This document shows, in pieces, positions 1-6,641 of a DNA stretch of 8,875 nucleotides (within the stretch, counting starts at the first letter, position 1; the number at the start of each line of letters is the position of its first letter). The stretch lies in assembly GCA_021810735.1 (NCBI GenBank), contig JAJZIF010000123.1, forward strand, positions 1 through 8,875, written 5' to 3'. A program made the position numbers and the translations under genes. Under the pieces are notes generated by a model. That model worked only from the letters and a program-made list of their open reading frames with translations, did not search any database and had not been told where the DNA came from. The DNA comes from Acidobacteriota bacterium. GTDB taxonomy: Bacteria > Acidobacteriota > Terriglobia > Terriglobales > Acidobacteriaceae.

Positions 1-10
1 AATCAAATGG

Positions 11-42
11 GCGGACGGCCATGCTCGCCGTGGCGAGTCCGC
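11..42. repeat. Interrupted inverted repeat upstream of the ParB-like gene
   Basis: GCGGAC at 11-16 pairs with GTCCGC at 37-42, and inside it GCCA (18-21) pairs with TGGC (31-34). Together they form a two-part stem in the leader of the ParB-like gene. No T-tract follows, so it is not an obvious terminator. It could be a leader structure or a binding site. The pairing is visible; any function is a guess. Confidence 0.3.
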
Positions 43-83
43 TCTCTCTATCCATGCACGTTCAACCACAGGAGAAGCGCATC

Positions 84-1682
84 ATGTCTACTCAAAATAT
101 CGCAGCTACCGAATACCGCAACGTCCCACTTTCGATTCTCACCGAGTCGAAGACCAACCCGCGCCGCATCTTCGAGGATGCTGCCCTGAAAGAACTGGCC
201 GAATCCATCCGCAGTCAGGGCGTACTCTCGCCCTTGCTGGTACGGCCTTTGAATGACCGCAGCTTTGAGATCGTCGCCGGAGCACGGCGTTACCGCGCCG
301 CGCAAATGGCCGAGTCTGAAACCATCCCCGTCCGCATCGTCAATCTTACCGACGCGGAAGCGCTGGAGGCGCAGTTGATTGAAAATCTCCAGCGCCGGGA
401 CGTTCACCCACTGGAGGAAGCGCAGGGCTTCCGCGCTTTGCTCAATCTGGAGGAGCCGAAATACTCCATCGAGCAGATCGCGGCGAAAACGGGAAAATCG
501 CCCGCGTATTGCGCCCAGCGCCTCAAGCTGACGGAACTTTCTCCGGCAGTGGTCGAGGCGTTCTACAAAGAGGAAATCGGCGTGGGCCACGCGCTGCTAC
601 TGGCGAAACTCCAACCAGTCGAGCAGGAGCAGGCACTCGCCGCTTGCTTCCGCGAGAACTGGGGCGGCGGCAACAAGAACAAACGTATCTTGCTGCCCGT
701 CCGCAATCTCCAGCAATGGATCGAGCACAACATATTGCTCATCCTGAAAGACGCGCCATTTTCAAAGAGCGACGCGACCCTAAACCCGCAAGCTGGCGCT
801 TGTCTGGATTGTCCGAAGCGGACAGGACACAACAAGCTCCTGTTTGCGGATGTGCGGCAGGATGCCTGTACCGACCCCGCTTGCTACCAGACCAAGGTGG
901 ACGCGCATGTTGCGAAGACCCTCGCCGCCAAGCCGAAGCTGGTACAAATCTCCGCTGCTTACGGCCAACCAGCCCAAGGCAGCGCAGTCCTGCCGCGCAA
1001 CAAATACATCGAGATCAAGCAGGAGAAACCGCAGAACAATAAGCAGCGCGATTGGCCGGAGTACAAAACCTGCAAATCGACGACCGAGGCCATCATCACA
1101 GAAGGCACGGAGAAAGGCGAACTCCGCAAAATCTGTGCCGACCCAAATTGTTCGGTTCACCATCCCAAAAAGCAGAAGCACACTGCCGATGCCAATGGGA
1201 AGGCCGAGCAAGAGAAGCAGCGCCGCGAGGAAGCGCTGGCCCAGGCAACGGGCTTGCGCGTCCTGAATGCCATCGTCGCCGCCGTTCCCGTGCGGCTGAT
1301 GAAACGCGACCTGCTTTTCATCGTGGAGCGGGTTGCAACCATGCTGGACGAACGGCGGCTGGAAGTTGTCACCCGCAATCGCGGCATCAAAAAGGCAAAG
1401 GACAGTGACTCAATACCGAAGCTGCTATCTGCCTACATCCGCAAAGCCGAGGAAGGCGAACTCGGACGGCTGTTGGTGGCGATGGTCATTCTTCACACAG
1501 CACGGACACAACCGAATGCTGGCAACGTACTCAAGCAAGCAGCCGAGTATTACAAAGTGGACACAGATGCCATCGCCTTAAAGGTGAAGCAAGAGTTCAC
1601 CGCGAAAGAGAAAGCGCACGCGGCAAAGAAGGCGAGTCCGAAAGCGCAACCCAAACCAGCGAAGAAGACCACCGCTGCATAA
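84..1682 (+). CDS. ParB/RepB/Spo0J-family protein with cysteine-rich middle region
   Basis: 532-residue ParB-like nuclease/CTPase-fold protein. The ParB N-terminal domain spans about residues 12-105 and carries the arginine box GARRYRAA (66-73) and the conserved ENLQRRDVHPLEEAQGF segment (100-116). A helix-turn-helix follows at about 128-150 (IEQIAAKTGKSPAYCAQRL). The middle holds paired cysteines: C240/C243, C262/C267, then C330, C351, C356 with H359/H360, which looks like metal binding. The tail (about 507-532) is rich in Lys and Ala. Chromosomal ParB is usually about 280-350 residues, so this is a long, mobile-element-type relative. The ATG at 84 is chosen because GGAG lies at 71-74, nine bases upstream; an in-frame ATG at 21 would only add a non-conserved leader. 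No parA and no parS-like site are visible, so it may be a transcription regulator or a plasmid/ICE maintenance protein rather than a chromosome segregator. A terminator follows at 1701-1730. Confidence 0.88.
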   Translation: MSTQNIAATEYRNVPLSILTESKTNPRRIFEDAALKELAESIRSQGVLSPLLVRPLNDRSFEIVAGARRYRAAQMAESETIPVRIVNLTDAEALEAQLIENLQRRDVHPLEEAQGFRALLNLEEPKYSIEQIAAKTGKSPAYCAQRLKLTELSPAVVEAFYKEEIGVGHALLLAKLQPVEQEQALAACFRENWGGGNKNKRILLPVRNLQQWIEHNILLILKDAPFSKSDATLNPQAGACLDCPKRTGHNKLLFADVRQDACTDPACYQTKVDAHVAKTLAAKPKLVQISAAYGQPAQGSAVLPRNKYIEIKQEKPQNNKQRDWPEYKTCKSTTEAIITEGTEKGELRKICADPNCSVHHPKKQKHTADANGKAEQEKQRREEALAQATGLRVLNAIVAAVPVRLMKRDLLFIVERVATMLDERRLEVVTRNRGIKKAKDSDSIPKLLSAYIRKAEEGELGRLLVAMVILHTARTQPNAGNVLKQAAEYYKVDTDAIALKVKQEFTAKEKAHAAKKASPKAQPKPAKKTTAA

Positions 1683-1700
1683 TTCCAACAAACAACATTG

Positions 1701-1730
1701 ACGGAGCCTGAACCCCAGGCTCCGTTTTTT
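1701..1730 (+). terminator. Intrinsic terminator after the ParB-like gene
   Basis: A perfect 10-bp stem, ACGGAGCCTG (1701-1710) with CAGGCTCCGT (1716-1725), closes a 5-nt loop and runs into six T residues (1725-1730). It starts 18 bases after the stop codon and is a textbook Rho-independent terminator that isolates the ParB-like gene from the permease. Confidence 0.93.
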
Positions 1731-1824
1731 ATGCCAGCCCGTCGTTCCCGCCCTTTTACGTGCTGCCGCTCCGCGTCAGGCCCGACTCTGCCCACCCGCC
1801 GGGCTTGTAGAGGCCCACCAAAGA

Positions 1825-1903
1825 CATTGATATTGTTTGCCTCATCGATCCCGCCGATTGATTACGAGCAACCGAGTAAACAGGAATCTGTCATCATTGA
1901 TAT
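1825..1903. repeat. Pair of CATTGATAT direct repeats upstream of the permease
   Basis: CATTGATAT occurs at 1825-1833 and again at 1895-1903, 70 bases apart (about seven helical turns), in the AT-richer part of the gap before the permease. The second copy ends 31 bases before the start codon. It could be a two-site operator or chance; no clear -35/-10 pair could be placed here. Confidence 0.25.
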
Positions 1904-1934
1904 GTAAATCGCTCCAACTGTGGCGAGGCTCGCT

Positions 1935-4370
1935 ATGTTCCGACTCTTTCGCTATGCGCTTCGGCAACTCCGGGAAAGCCCGTGGTTTGCACTTACCGCT
2001 ATCCTGACGCTGACTCTCGGCATTGGCGCTTCAACAGCCATCTTCGCTGTTCTAGACGCGGTGCTCTTGGAGCCGCTACCTTTTGCCCAGCCAGGCCGAC
2101 TCGTCGCCGTGGCTTCTCAGCCAGACGGCGTTGTCTCCATTCCAACCATGCAGGACTATCAGTCGCGTTCGACCACATTCACCAGTCTTGCTGCATATCG
2201 CCAATGGTCGCCGCCTCAAAAAGCGACCGATGCTACAGTGGCCCATCGGATTCTGGCTGTGACACAGGATTTCTTCTCTACACTCGGAACTCGTTTTGCA
2301 CTCGGAGGAAGTTGGCCGATCACGGGAAATGAGCAGGACTGCTCTTCACAGGCGATTGTCAGCGGCGGGTACTGGAAGCGTCTGGGAGGCGGCAGCGTAC
2401 TCGGCAAAAAGATGCTGAACCTGGATGGACGAGACTACCAGATTGCCGGGGTGTTGCCGCCGGAGCAGGCGATTGAAGGTTCATATGGACTCAATCAACC
2501 AGGGGTTTTTGTCCAGGTCGGCTGCGACAGCCAGGAACGTCCGAATGCGCGCGGGGATGCAAGTTTTTTCTTGATCGGAAGATTGCGCCCAGGAGTGACA
2601 CTTGCGCAGGCGAATGCTGATCTGGCGCGTGTGGCCCAGACGCTCCAAAAGGACTATCCGAACTACTACGGTGCCTATAGAGCCGCATTCAGAAAACCAC
2701 CTTTGGTTTTTCCGTACCTCGAATTACTGGTAGGTGCGCAAACGAAGCCCGCTCTTCTCATGACTTTGGCGGCATGCGGATTGCTTCTTTTGATCGCCTG
2801 CACCAATCTTGCGAACCTGTTGCTTGCGCGCAACACTCGCCGCCGCAGTGAGTTTGCCACGCGGGCAACATTCGGAGCCACGCTTGGCCAGTTGCTGAAG
2901 CAGCTGATGGTCGAGAGCGCGGTACTCGTTATGCTCGGTGGAGCAGGGGGCATTGGACTGGCCCTTCTAGTCCTGGAACTAGTGAAGACCTCTACAGCAT
3001 TCCACCTGCCACGGCTTGCCCATGCCTCCATGCGTCCGACGGTCCTGGCGTTCACGATTGTGGTGTCCGCCGCAGTAACTTTCTTTCTTACGCTCCTGCC
3101 TGCCTGGCGAACACTGCGCCCTGGACTCCTGCGGGACATGCAAGGTGTTGGAAGAAGTTCTGCCGGACGCAGCCTGCGGCTTGCTGGGCGTTTGCTCGTG
3201 GTCGCGCAACTTACTTTGGCCACCGTGCTGGTTGCTTGCGCAGGATGGATGATCGGCGGCGTGTATCTGCTGTTACACCAGCCTCTCGGCTTCGCCCCGA
3301 ATCATCTGCTTATGGTGGAAGCATGGGTCGGTTCAGGCAAGTCGTCAAAAGAAGAAGCCACACAGTCAGAGTTGAGGCTGACCCAGATGGCCGCGAGCCT
3401 GCATCCACTGCCAGGTGTGGTCTCCGTCGCCGTGACGGACCATCCACCGCTAGGGCATGCAGTCAATCGCTATGATTTCTGTTCCGATGCACATCCCGAA
3501 CAATGCAGCCAGCAGGTGAATATAAATCCCAATTCGTATGCCATCAGCCCAGGTTACTTTTCAACCATTGGGCAATCGCTACTGGAGGGTCGCGACTTCA
3601 ATGCGGCGGACGATGGCAGAAACCATGTGGTAATCGTGAACCAGGCTCTGGCTGCACGAGAGTGGCCAGGGCAAAGCGCGTTGGGACATCGCGTACATAC
3701 CGGAGAGATCCACATTGCCCAAGGACAGAGCTGGGCTACAGTGGTTGGAGTTGTAGGCAATGTGCACAACTATGATCTGGTATCGAAGCCGGGACCGGAC
3801 ATTTACATTCCGCGCGCTGAAAATCCGAGCGGTTTCGCCACCATCTTACTGAATGTGAATGGTAATCCTGTCTCCCTCAAACATGCAGTTAGGATGAAAC
3901 TAAAAGCGCAGTTTCCGGAGGCAAAGATCATCTACATCGAAACCATGTCTGAAGAAATGTCGAGCGAGGTTTCTGAACGTGTATTCCTGATGCAGGTAGC
4001 TATGGCATTTGGCTCCCTCGCCCTCTTTCTTTCAATACTCGGAACTTATGGCCTGCTTGCCTATGAGGTCTCGCTACGCGAAAAGGAAATTGGCATACGT
4101 CTGGCGCTGGGATCTTCGCGCGAGCGCATCATCGGGCTGCTCCTTCATGAGGAGGGTCGCTGGCTTGTGACTGGTACGACCTTGGGACTAGCGTGCGCCG
4201 CCGCGACGGGCTATGGCCTGCGAGCGCAATTTTATGGGGTACACTCTACATCTTTGCCCGTCTTGCTGGCGTCTGCCTCACTATTGCTTGGACCCGCCTT
4301 TCTGGCAATTGTACTGCCTGCACGACGAGCTGCTCATCAAGATTTAGCCCAAACGCTACGGCGGGAATGA
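1935..4370 (+). CDS. ABC transporter permease, MacB/FtsX type with duplicated layout (ADOP-like)
   Basis: 811-residue inner-membrane protein. Predicted membrane segments lie near residues 18-45, 274-298, 326-350, 368-392, 418-448, 684-712, 740-765 and 775-797. The first two and the fifth and sixth are separated by large periplasmic MacB_PCD-like domains (about 46-270 and 450-680). FtsX-domain signatures occur twice: RRRSEFATRATFGAT (302-316) and LREKEIGIRLALGSSRERI (714-732). The N-terminus (LRYALRQLRESP-like, then TLTLGIGASTAIF) and the end in LRRE match acidobacterial orphan permeases. These resemble two MacB permease units fused in one chain; their substrate is generally unknown. No ATPase gene is adjacent, so the partner is encoded elsewhere or the protein has another role. 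The ATG at 1935 is preferred because GAGG lies at 1925-1928, six bases upstream; an in-frame GTG at 1920 has no ribosome site. Confidence 0.9.
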   Translation: MFRLFRYALRQLRESPWFALTAILTLTLGIGASTAIFAVLDAVLLEPLPFAQPGRLVAVASQPDGVVSIPTMQDYQSRSTTFTSLAAYRQWSPPQKATDATVAHRILAVTQDFFSTLGTRFALGGSWPITGNEQDCSSQAIVSGGYWKRLGGGSVLGKKMLNLDGRDYQIAGVLPPEQAIEGSYGLNQPGVFVQVGCDSQERPNARGDASFFLIGRLRPGVTLAQANADLARVAQTLQKDYPNYYGAYRAAFRKPPLVFPYLELLVGAQTKPALLMTLAACGLLLLIACTNLANLLLARNTRRRSEFATRATFGATLGQLLKQLMVESAVLVMLGGAGGIGLALLVLELVKTSTAFHLPRLAHASMRPTVLAFTIVVSAAVTFFLTLLPAWRTLRPGLLRDMQGVGRSSAGRSLRLAGRLLVVAQLTLATVLVACAGWMIGGVYLLLHQPLGFAPNHLLMVEAWVGSGKSSKEEATQSELRLTQMAASLHPLPGVVSVAVTDHPPLGHAVNRYDFCSDAHPEQCSQQVNINPNSYAISPGYFSTIGQSLLEGRDFNAADDGRNHVVIVNQALAAREWPGQSALGHRVHTGEIHIAQGQSWATVVGVVGNVHNYDLVSKPGPDIYIPRAENPSGFATILLNVNGNPVSLKHAVRMKLKAQFPEAKIIYIETMSEEMSSEVSERVFLMQVAMAFGSLALFLSILGTYGLLAYEVSLREKEIGIRLALGSSRERIIGLLLHEEGRWLVTGTTLGLACAAATGYGLRAQFYGVHSTSLPVLLASASLLLGPAFLAIVLPARRAAHQDLAQTLRRE

Positions 4371-4496
4371 AGCCCAGTAGTTGGCAGAACGCGAAGTGTA
4401 CGAAAAGTATGTAGCGGATAGCGTAAACCCATTCTTCGTAGGTGAATGGCTGGGAGAATCAAGCATGGCAGTTTTAGTAGCGCATGCCTAGCAGTA

Positions 4497-4525
4497 TTGA
4501 CACTTATTCGTTTATAGACGAATAT
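4497..4525 (+). promoter_or_regulatory. Promoter of the HI1419/HI1420-type toxin-antitoxin operon
   Basis: A perfect -35 box TTGACA lies at 4497-4502. At the standard 17-base spacing comes GAATAT (4520-4525), a poor -10 (3 of 6); TATAGG at 4523-4528 is an alternative at 20 bases. The start of transcription would fall at about 4532, right at the proposed GTG start codon of the toxin, which suggests a leaderless or nearly leaderless mRNA. The strong -35 with weak -10 and an overlapping palindrome fits repressible control. Confidence 0.6.
4505..4524. promoter_or_regulatory. 20-bp palindromic operator candidate over the toxin-antitoxin promoter
   Basis: Half-sites TATTCGT (4505-4511) and ACGAATA (4518-4524) flank TTATAG. 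Nine of ten base pairs are symmetric; only T4512 and G4517 fail to pair. The palindrome fills the -35/-10 spacer and overlaps the -10. HTH antitoxins of type II modules usually repress their own operon, so this is the likely site for the antitoxin at 4855-5154 or the toxin-antitoxin complex. Confidence 0.65.
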
Positions 4526-4531
4526 AGGACT

Positions 4532-4852
4532 GTGTATGAAATCCGCCACTTCCTAAGCCTGGAGGGGAAAGATGTTTACTCCGAATGGCATCGCAAGCTC
4601 CGCGACACCCAAGCCAAAATTGCCATTGACCGGCGAATCAACCGGATCGAGTTGGGAAACTTCGGGGACCATAAGTTTTGCCGCGACGGAGTTTGGGAAT
4701 TGCGTATCGACGTCGGGCAGGGATACCGCGTGTATTACGCGATGGCTGGAACCCAGGTGATCTTATTGCTCTGTGGTGGCGACAAACGAACACAGGATGG
4801 GGACATCGACCGCGCTTGCGAATACTGGCAGGACTGGCAAAGGAGAATCTAG
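4532..4852 (+). CDS. Type II toxin, RelE/ParE superfamily (HI1419-like addiction module killer)
   Basis: 106 residues from the GTG at 4532. The sequence YEIRHFL at the N-terminus, RINRIELGNFGDHK (35-48), GVWELRID (53-60), GYRVYYA (64-70) and ILLLCGGDK (77-85), then a C-terminal helix ending in WQDWQRRI, is the standard pattern of the Gp49/HigB-like killer family of the RelE/ParE fold. Most members of that fold act as ribosome-dependent mRNA endoribonucleases. The GTG is chosen because family members begin with M-Y-E-I-R and because the promoter and operator (4497-4525) lie inside the longer reading frame that starts at ATG 4484, which also lacks a ribosome site. Toxin-first order and the two-base gap to the antitoxin are typical of this subfamily. 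The reading frame is intact. The exact RNA target is unknown. Confidence 0.87.
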   Translation: MYEIRHFLSLEGKDVYSEWHRKLRDTQAKIAIDRRINRIELGNFGDHKFCRDGVWELRIDVGQGYRVYYAMAGTQVILLLCGGDKRTQDGDIDRACEYWQDWQRRI

Positions 4853-4854
4853 CG

Positions 4855-5154
4855 ATGAGAGACAGAACCCACGATGAAGCTATGGCCGAGATGTTCCAGG
4901 AAAATCCAGCCTACGCACTGGAATTGCTGAACAGTATTCTGGAAGACGGCGAACAGGGAGAACTTCTCATTGCATTGCGTCAGATGACCAAAGCCTTTGG
5001 CGGCGTGCAGAGCGTAGCGGAGAAAGCCCATTTGAATCCCACTCAGCTTTACCGCACGTTGTCTCAGGAGGGAAATCCTGAACTGAGCAGCCTGGCGGCC
5101 ATTCTCAAGGCCATGGGACTGCGCCTCGCTGTCGAGCGGATACATGCCGCTTGA
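4855..5154 (+). CDS. Type II antitoxin, HTH Xre-like (HI1420-like addiction module antidote)
   Basis: 99 residues. The N-terminal part (MFQENPAYALELLNSILEDG, 13-32, then GELLIALRQMTKAFGG) and the HTH region (about 50-89: VQSVAEKAHLNPTQLYRTLS, EGNPELSSLAAILKAMGL) match the antidote family encoded immediately downstream of HI1419-type killers. It should neutralise the toxin at 4532-4852 by direct binding and repress the operon through the palindrome at 4505-4524. It starts two bases after the toxin stop; AGGAG at 4841-4845 lies inside the end of the toxin gene, nine bases before the ATG, so the two are translationally linked. The gene looks complete. Confidence 0.88.
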   Translation: MRDRTHDEAMAEMFQENPAYALELLNSILEDGEQGELLIALRQMTKAFGGVQSVAEKAHLNPTQLYRTLSQEGNPELSSLAAILKAMGLRLAVERIHAA

Positions 5155-5249
5155 ACGTGTTGGACTGATACCGGAGCTACACCCTTAATACATTCTGCCT
5201 CTGCAACCCTGTCCACAGCACCAGTATTCGGTGGCGTCCCTCCTTTTCA

Positions 5250-5266
5250 AGCTCCCGGTGGGAGCT
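5250..5266. repeat. Hairpin between the two toxin-antitoxin modules
   Basis: AGCTCCC (5250-5256) and GGGAGCT (5260-5266) form a perfect 7-bp stem around a GGT loop. No T-tract follows on either strand, so it is at best a weak or Rho-assisted terminator between the two modules. Confidence 0.35.
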
Positions 5267-5336
5267 GCCATGCACTCGGATAGACAAGGCCAAAAAATTC
5301 ACTGATTCCCGGCAAAGAAAACAAAATTTCAGCCCT

Positions 5337-5364
5337 TTCACATTCTGACTAGAACGGCTATAAT
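5337..5364 (+). promoter_or_regulatory. Sigma70-type promoter of the phd-vapC-like operon
   Basis: TTCACA (5337-5342, 5 of 6 to the -35 consensus), a 16-base spacer and a perfect TATAAT (5359-5364). Transcription should begin near 5371, giving a leader of about 20 bases with AAGGTGA (5376-5382) as ribosome site for the ATG at 5392. Confidence 0.78.
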
Positions 5365-5370
5365 TCTAGT
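5348..5370. promoter_or_regulatory. Inverted-repeat operator over the -10 box of the phd-vapC-like operon
   Basis: ACTAGAA (5348-5354) and TTCTAGT (5364-5370) are perfect 7-bp inverted arms with a 9-base centre that contains most of the TATAAT box. The position fits autorepression by the Phd-like antitoxin or its complex with the toxin. Confidence 0.7.
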
Positions 5371-5391
5371 TGATAAAGGTGAATATCCAAT

Positions 5392-5637
5392 ATGGCCGTC
5401 TGGCAGGTACAGGAAGCAAAAACACGCCTGAGCGAAGTGATTGAACAGGCCAACAGTAAAGGCCCGCAGATCATCACCCGGCATGGATCGGAACGGGCTG
5501 TCATTCTTTCGATTACGGATTACCGCGCCCTCACAGCACATAAGCCAGACCTGAAAGAGTATCTGTTGGGAGGCCCAAAGGTTGACAGCTTCGAGGTGAA
5601 GCGGGACCGCGATACCGGGCGGAAGGTCAGACTGTGA
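5392..5637 (+). CDS. Phd/YefM-family antitoxin
   Basis: 81 residues. The N-terminal half (WQVQEAKTRLSEVIEQA at 4-20, then PQIITRHGSERAVILSITDYRAL at 25-47) is the canonical Phd/YefM DNA-binding fold. The charged C-terminal part (about 55-81) would be the toxin-binding tail. It should neutralise the PIN toxin encoded next and repress the operon at the operator 5348-5370. The stop codon overlaps the GTG start of the toxin gene (GTGA, 5634-5637), so the two genes are translationally coupled. The frame is intact and the promoter is clear. Confidence 0.92.
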   Translation: MAVWQVQEAKTRLSEVIEQANSKGPQIITRHGSERAVILSITDYRALTAHKPDLKEYLLGGPKVDSFEVKRDRDTGRKVRL

Positions 5638-6062
5638 GCGCACGGCTGCAGTATTTACTCGATACCAACGTACTGTCTGAGACGCGCAAGAAACTGGCAG
5701 ACGTGCGCGTTATCTCGTTCCTGTCTGCTGCTGAACCGTCCGCGCTGTACATCAGCGTCCTCACGCTCGGAGAGTTGAGGAAGGGAGTGGCCGTCAAAAA
5801 GCGGACCGATCCAGATGCCGCGAAAAAGATTGCGTCCTGGGTGGATGGGCTGGAGTTCAGCTTTGCCGACCGTATTCTTGGCATCAACGCGGCCACAGCG
5901 ACGTTATGGGGGGAATTGTCCGCGCAACGAACGAGGCCAGTCATCGATACGCTACTGGCCGCAACTGCGGTCGTGCATGATCTGACTCTTGTTACGCGGA
6001 ATACGAGTGACGTACACGATATCAAGCTGAAACTGCTTGATCCGTGGAACAAAGAGGAGTGA
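5634..6062 (+). CDS. VapC-like PIN-domain toxin (FitB type)
   Basis: 142 residues from a GTG start, with GGAAGG at 5621-5626 seven bases upstream. PIN-domain acidic residues are all present: D10 in LLDTN, E47 in TLGELRKG, D105 in VIDTLLAATA and D126 in TRNTSDV. PIN toxins are Mg-dependent ribonucleases that cut tRNA or rRNA; the target here cannot be told from sequence. The four-base overlap with the Phd-like antitoxin gives a standard antitoxin-toxin pair. With all four catalytic acids and a full-length frame the toxin looks active. The gene ends four bases before the end of the convergent DUF6429-like gene. Confidence 0.92.
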   Translation: MSARLQYLLDTNVLSETRKKLADVRVISFLSAAEPSALYISVLTLGELRKGVAVKKRTDPDAAKKIASWVDGLEFSFADRILGINAATATLWGELSAQRTRPVIDTLLAATAVVHDLTLVTRNTSDVHDIKLKLLDPWNKEE

Positions 6063-6064
6063 AG

Positions 6065-6081
6065 CATCAGCGTTGCTGATG
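6065..6081. repeat. Hairpin at the convergent ends of vapC and the DUF6429-like gene
   Basis: CATCAGC (6065-6071) and GCTGATG (6075-6081) form a perfect 7-bp stem with loop GTT, starting three bases after the vapC stop and overlapping the last codons of the opposing gene. It has no T-tract on either strand. It may be a weak bidirectional terminator. Confidence 0.4.
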
Positions 6082-6309
6082 TGCGAAGTTGCGCTCAAAT
6101 AATTCTTGCGCTCGTTTCACGCCTTCTTCACTCAGCCACACCGACTTTGACTTGCTCTTCGGGTCAGAGATATAACCTTTGGCGTGTAGCCGATCCAACA
6201 CTTCCCAGGCGTGCCCTTTCCACGCTCTGGTTCCTCCTGCTTCCGGGAACATGGTCAAGCACAGCAGGGCCAATACTGTGTCATCCAATTTGTCTTGGTC
6301 GTAGTTCAT
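6067..6309 (-). CDS. DUF6429-like small protein
   Basis: 80 residues, cytoplasmic, no membrane segment. The pattern YDQDKLDDTVLALLCLTMF (3-21), then RAWKGHAWEVLDRLHAKGYI (28-47), SDPKSKSKSVWLSEEGVKRA (48-67) and ELFERNF is what I recognise as the DUF6429 family, which resembles a small winged-helix protein (helix, helix, then a beta wing with WLSEEG). Function is not known. The start at 6309 has a run of five G about four bases upstream as a possible ribosome site. It converges on vapC with a four-base gap and is in the opposite direction to both toxin-antitoxin operons, so it is not co-transcribed with them. Confidence 0.75.
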   Translation of the reverse strand: MNYDQDKLDDTVLALLCLTMFPEAGGTRAWKGHAWEVLDRLHAKGYISDPKSKSKSVWLSEEGVKRAQELFERNFAHQQR

Positions 6310-6427
6310 GTTGCCCCCATCTTCAGTGTGCCATTGGAGTGCCGAACTTGGGGCTGGCAGCGGATGAAAAACGAGAGATGAGATCGTCTATCTTCATACG
6401 TGTAACTGCATGGAAAAAAGATCAAAA

Positions 6428-6533
6428 TGTGACGTAACTGTGGCACACTCTCAAACTTTGGTCATTATGCTGGGGCATAGGATTTTATGTTTTCGTACAT
6501 TCCCAAAATTTTGTGTGACGTAAGTGTGACATG
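6428..6533 (+). repeat. Direct repeats TGTGACGTAA left of the tRNA remnant
   Basis: TGTGACGTAA occurs at 6428-6437 and 6514-6523. Each is followed by a related decamer: CTGTGGCACA (6438-6447) and GTGTGACATG (6524-6533). The 20-base units are 86 bases apart. CTGTGGCACA recurs exactly on the other side of the tRNA remnant, which suggests arm-type integrase binding sites flanking a core site. Confidence 0.55.
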
Positions 6534-6641
6534 CACCCTTAAATATGGCTCGCTTTTGCCGTCTTTTTTCAACAAAATTAGCGAATTTTCTTCCGTGCGG
6601 GCAAGGCATGTATGTTGTTGCCATACTGGCAGTTAGGGTTG

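Noticed and set aside
1698..1907. 69-codon open frame on the plus strand between the ParB-like gene and the permease
   Set aside because: It begins before and runs through the terminator hairpin, has no ribosome site, and its sequence shows no protein-like pattern.
4429..4449. CCATTC/GAATGG inverted repeat after the permease as a terminator
   Set aside because: The stem is only six pairs with a 9-base loop and no T-tract, too weak to call.
4484..4531. Upstream ATG start for the RelE-like toxin adding 16 residues
   Set aside because: No ribosome site, the added residues are not part of the family, and the segment contains the promoter and operator.
6081..6437. 118-codon plus-strand frame opposite the DUF6429-like gene
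   Set aside because: It overlaps the well-supported gene on the other strand and reads as its antisense shadow; there is no ribosome site.
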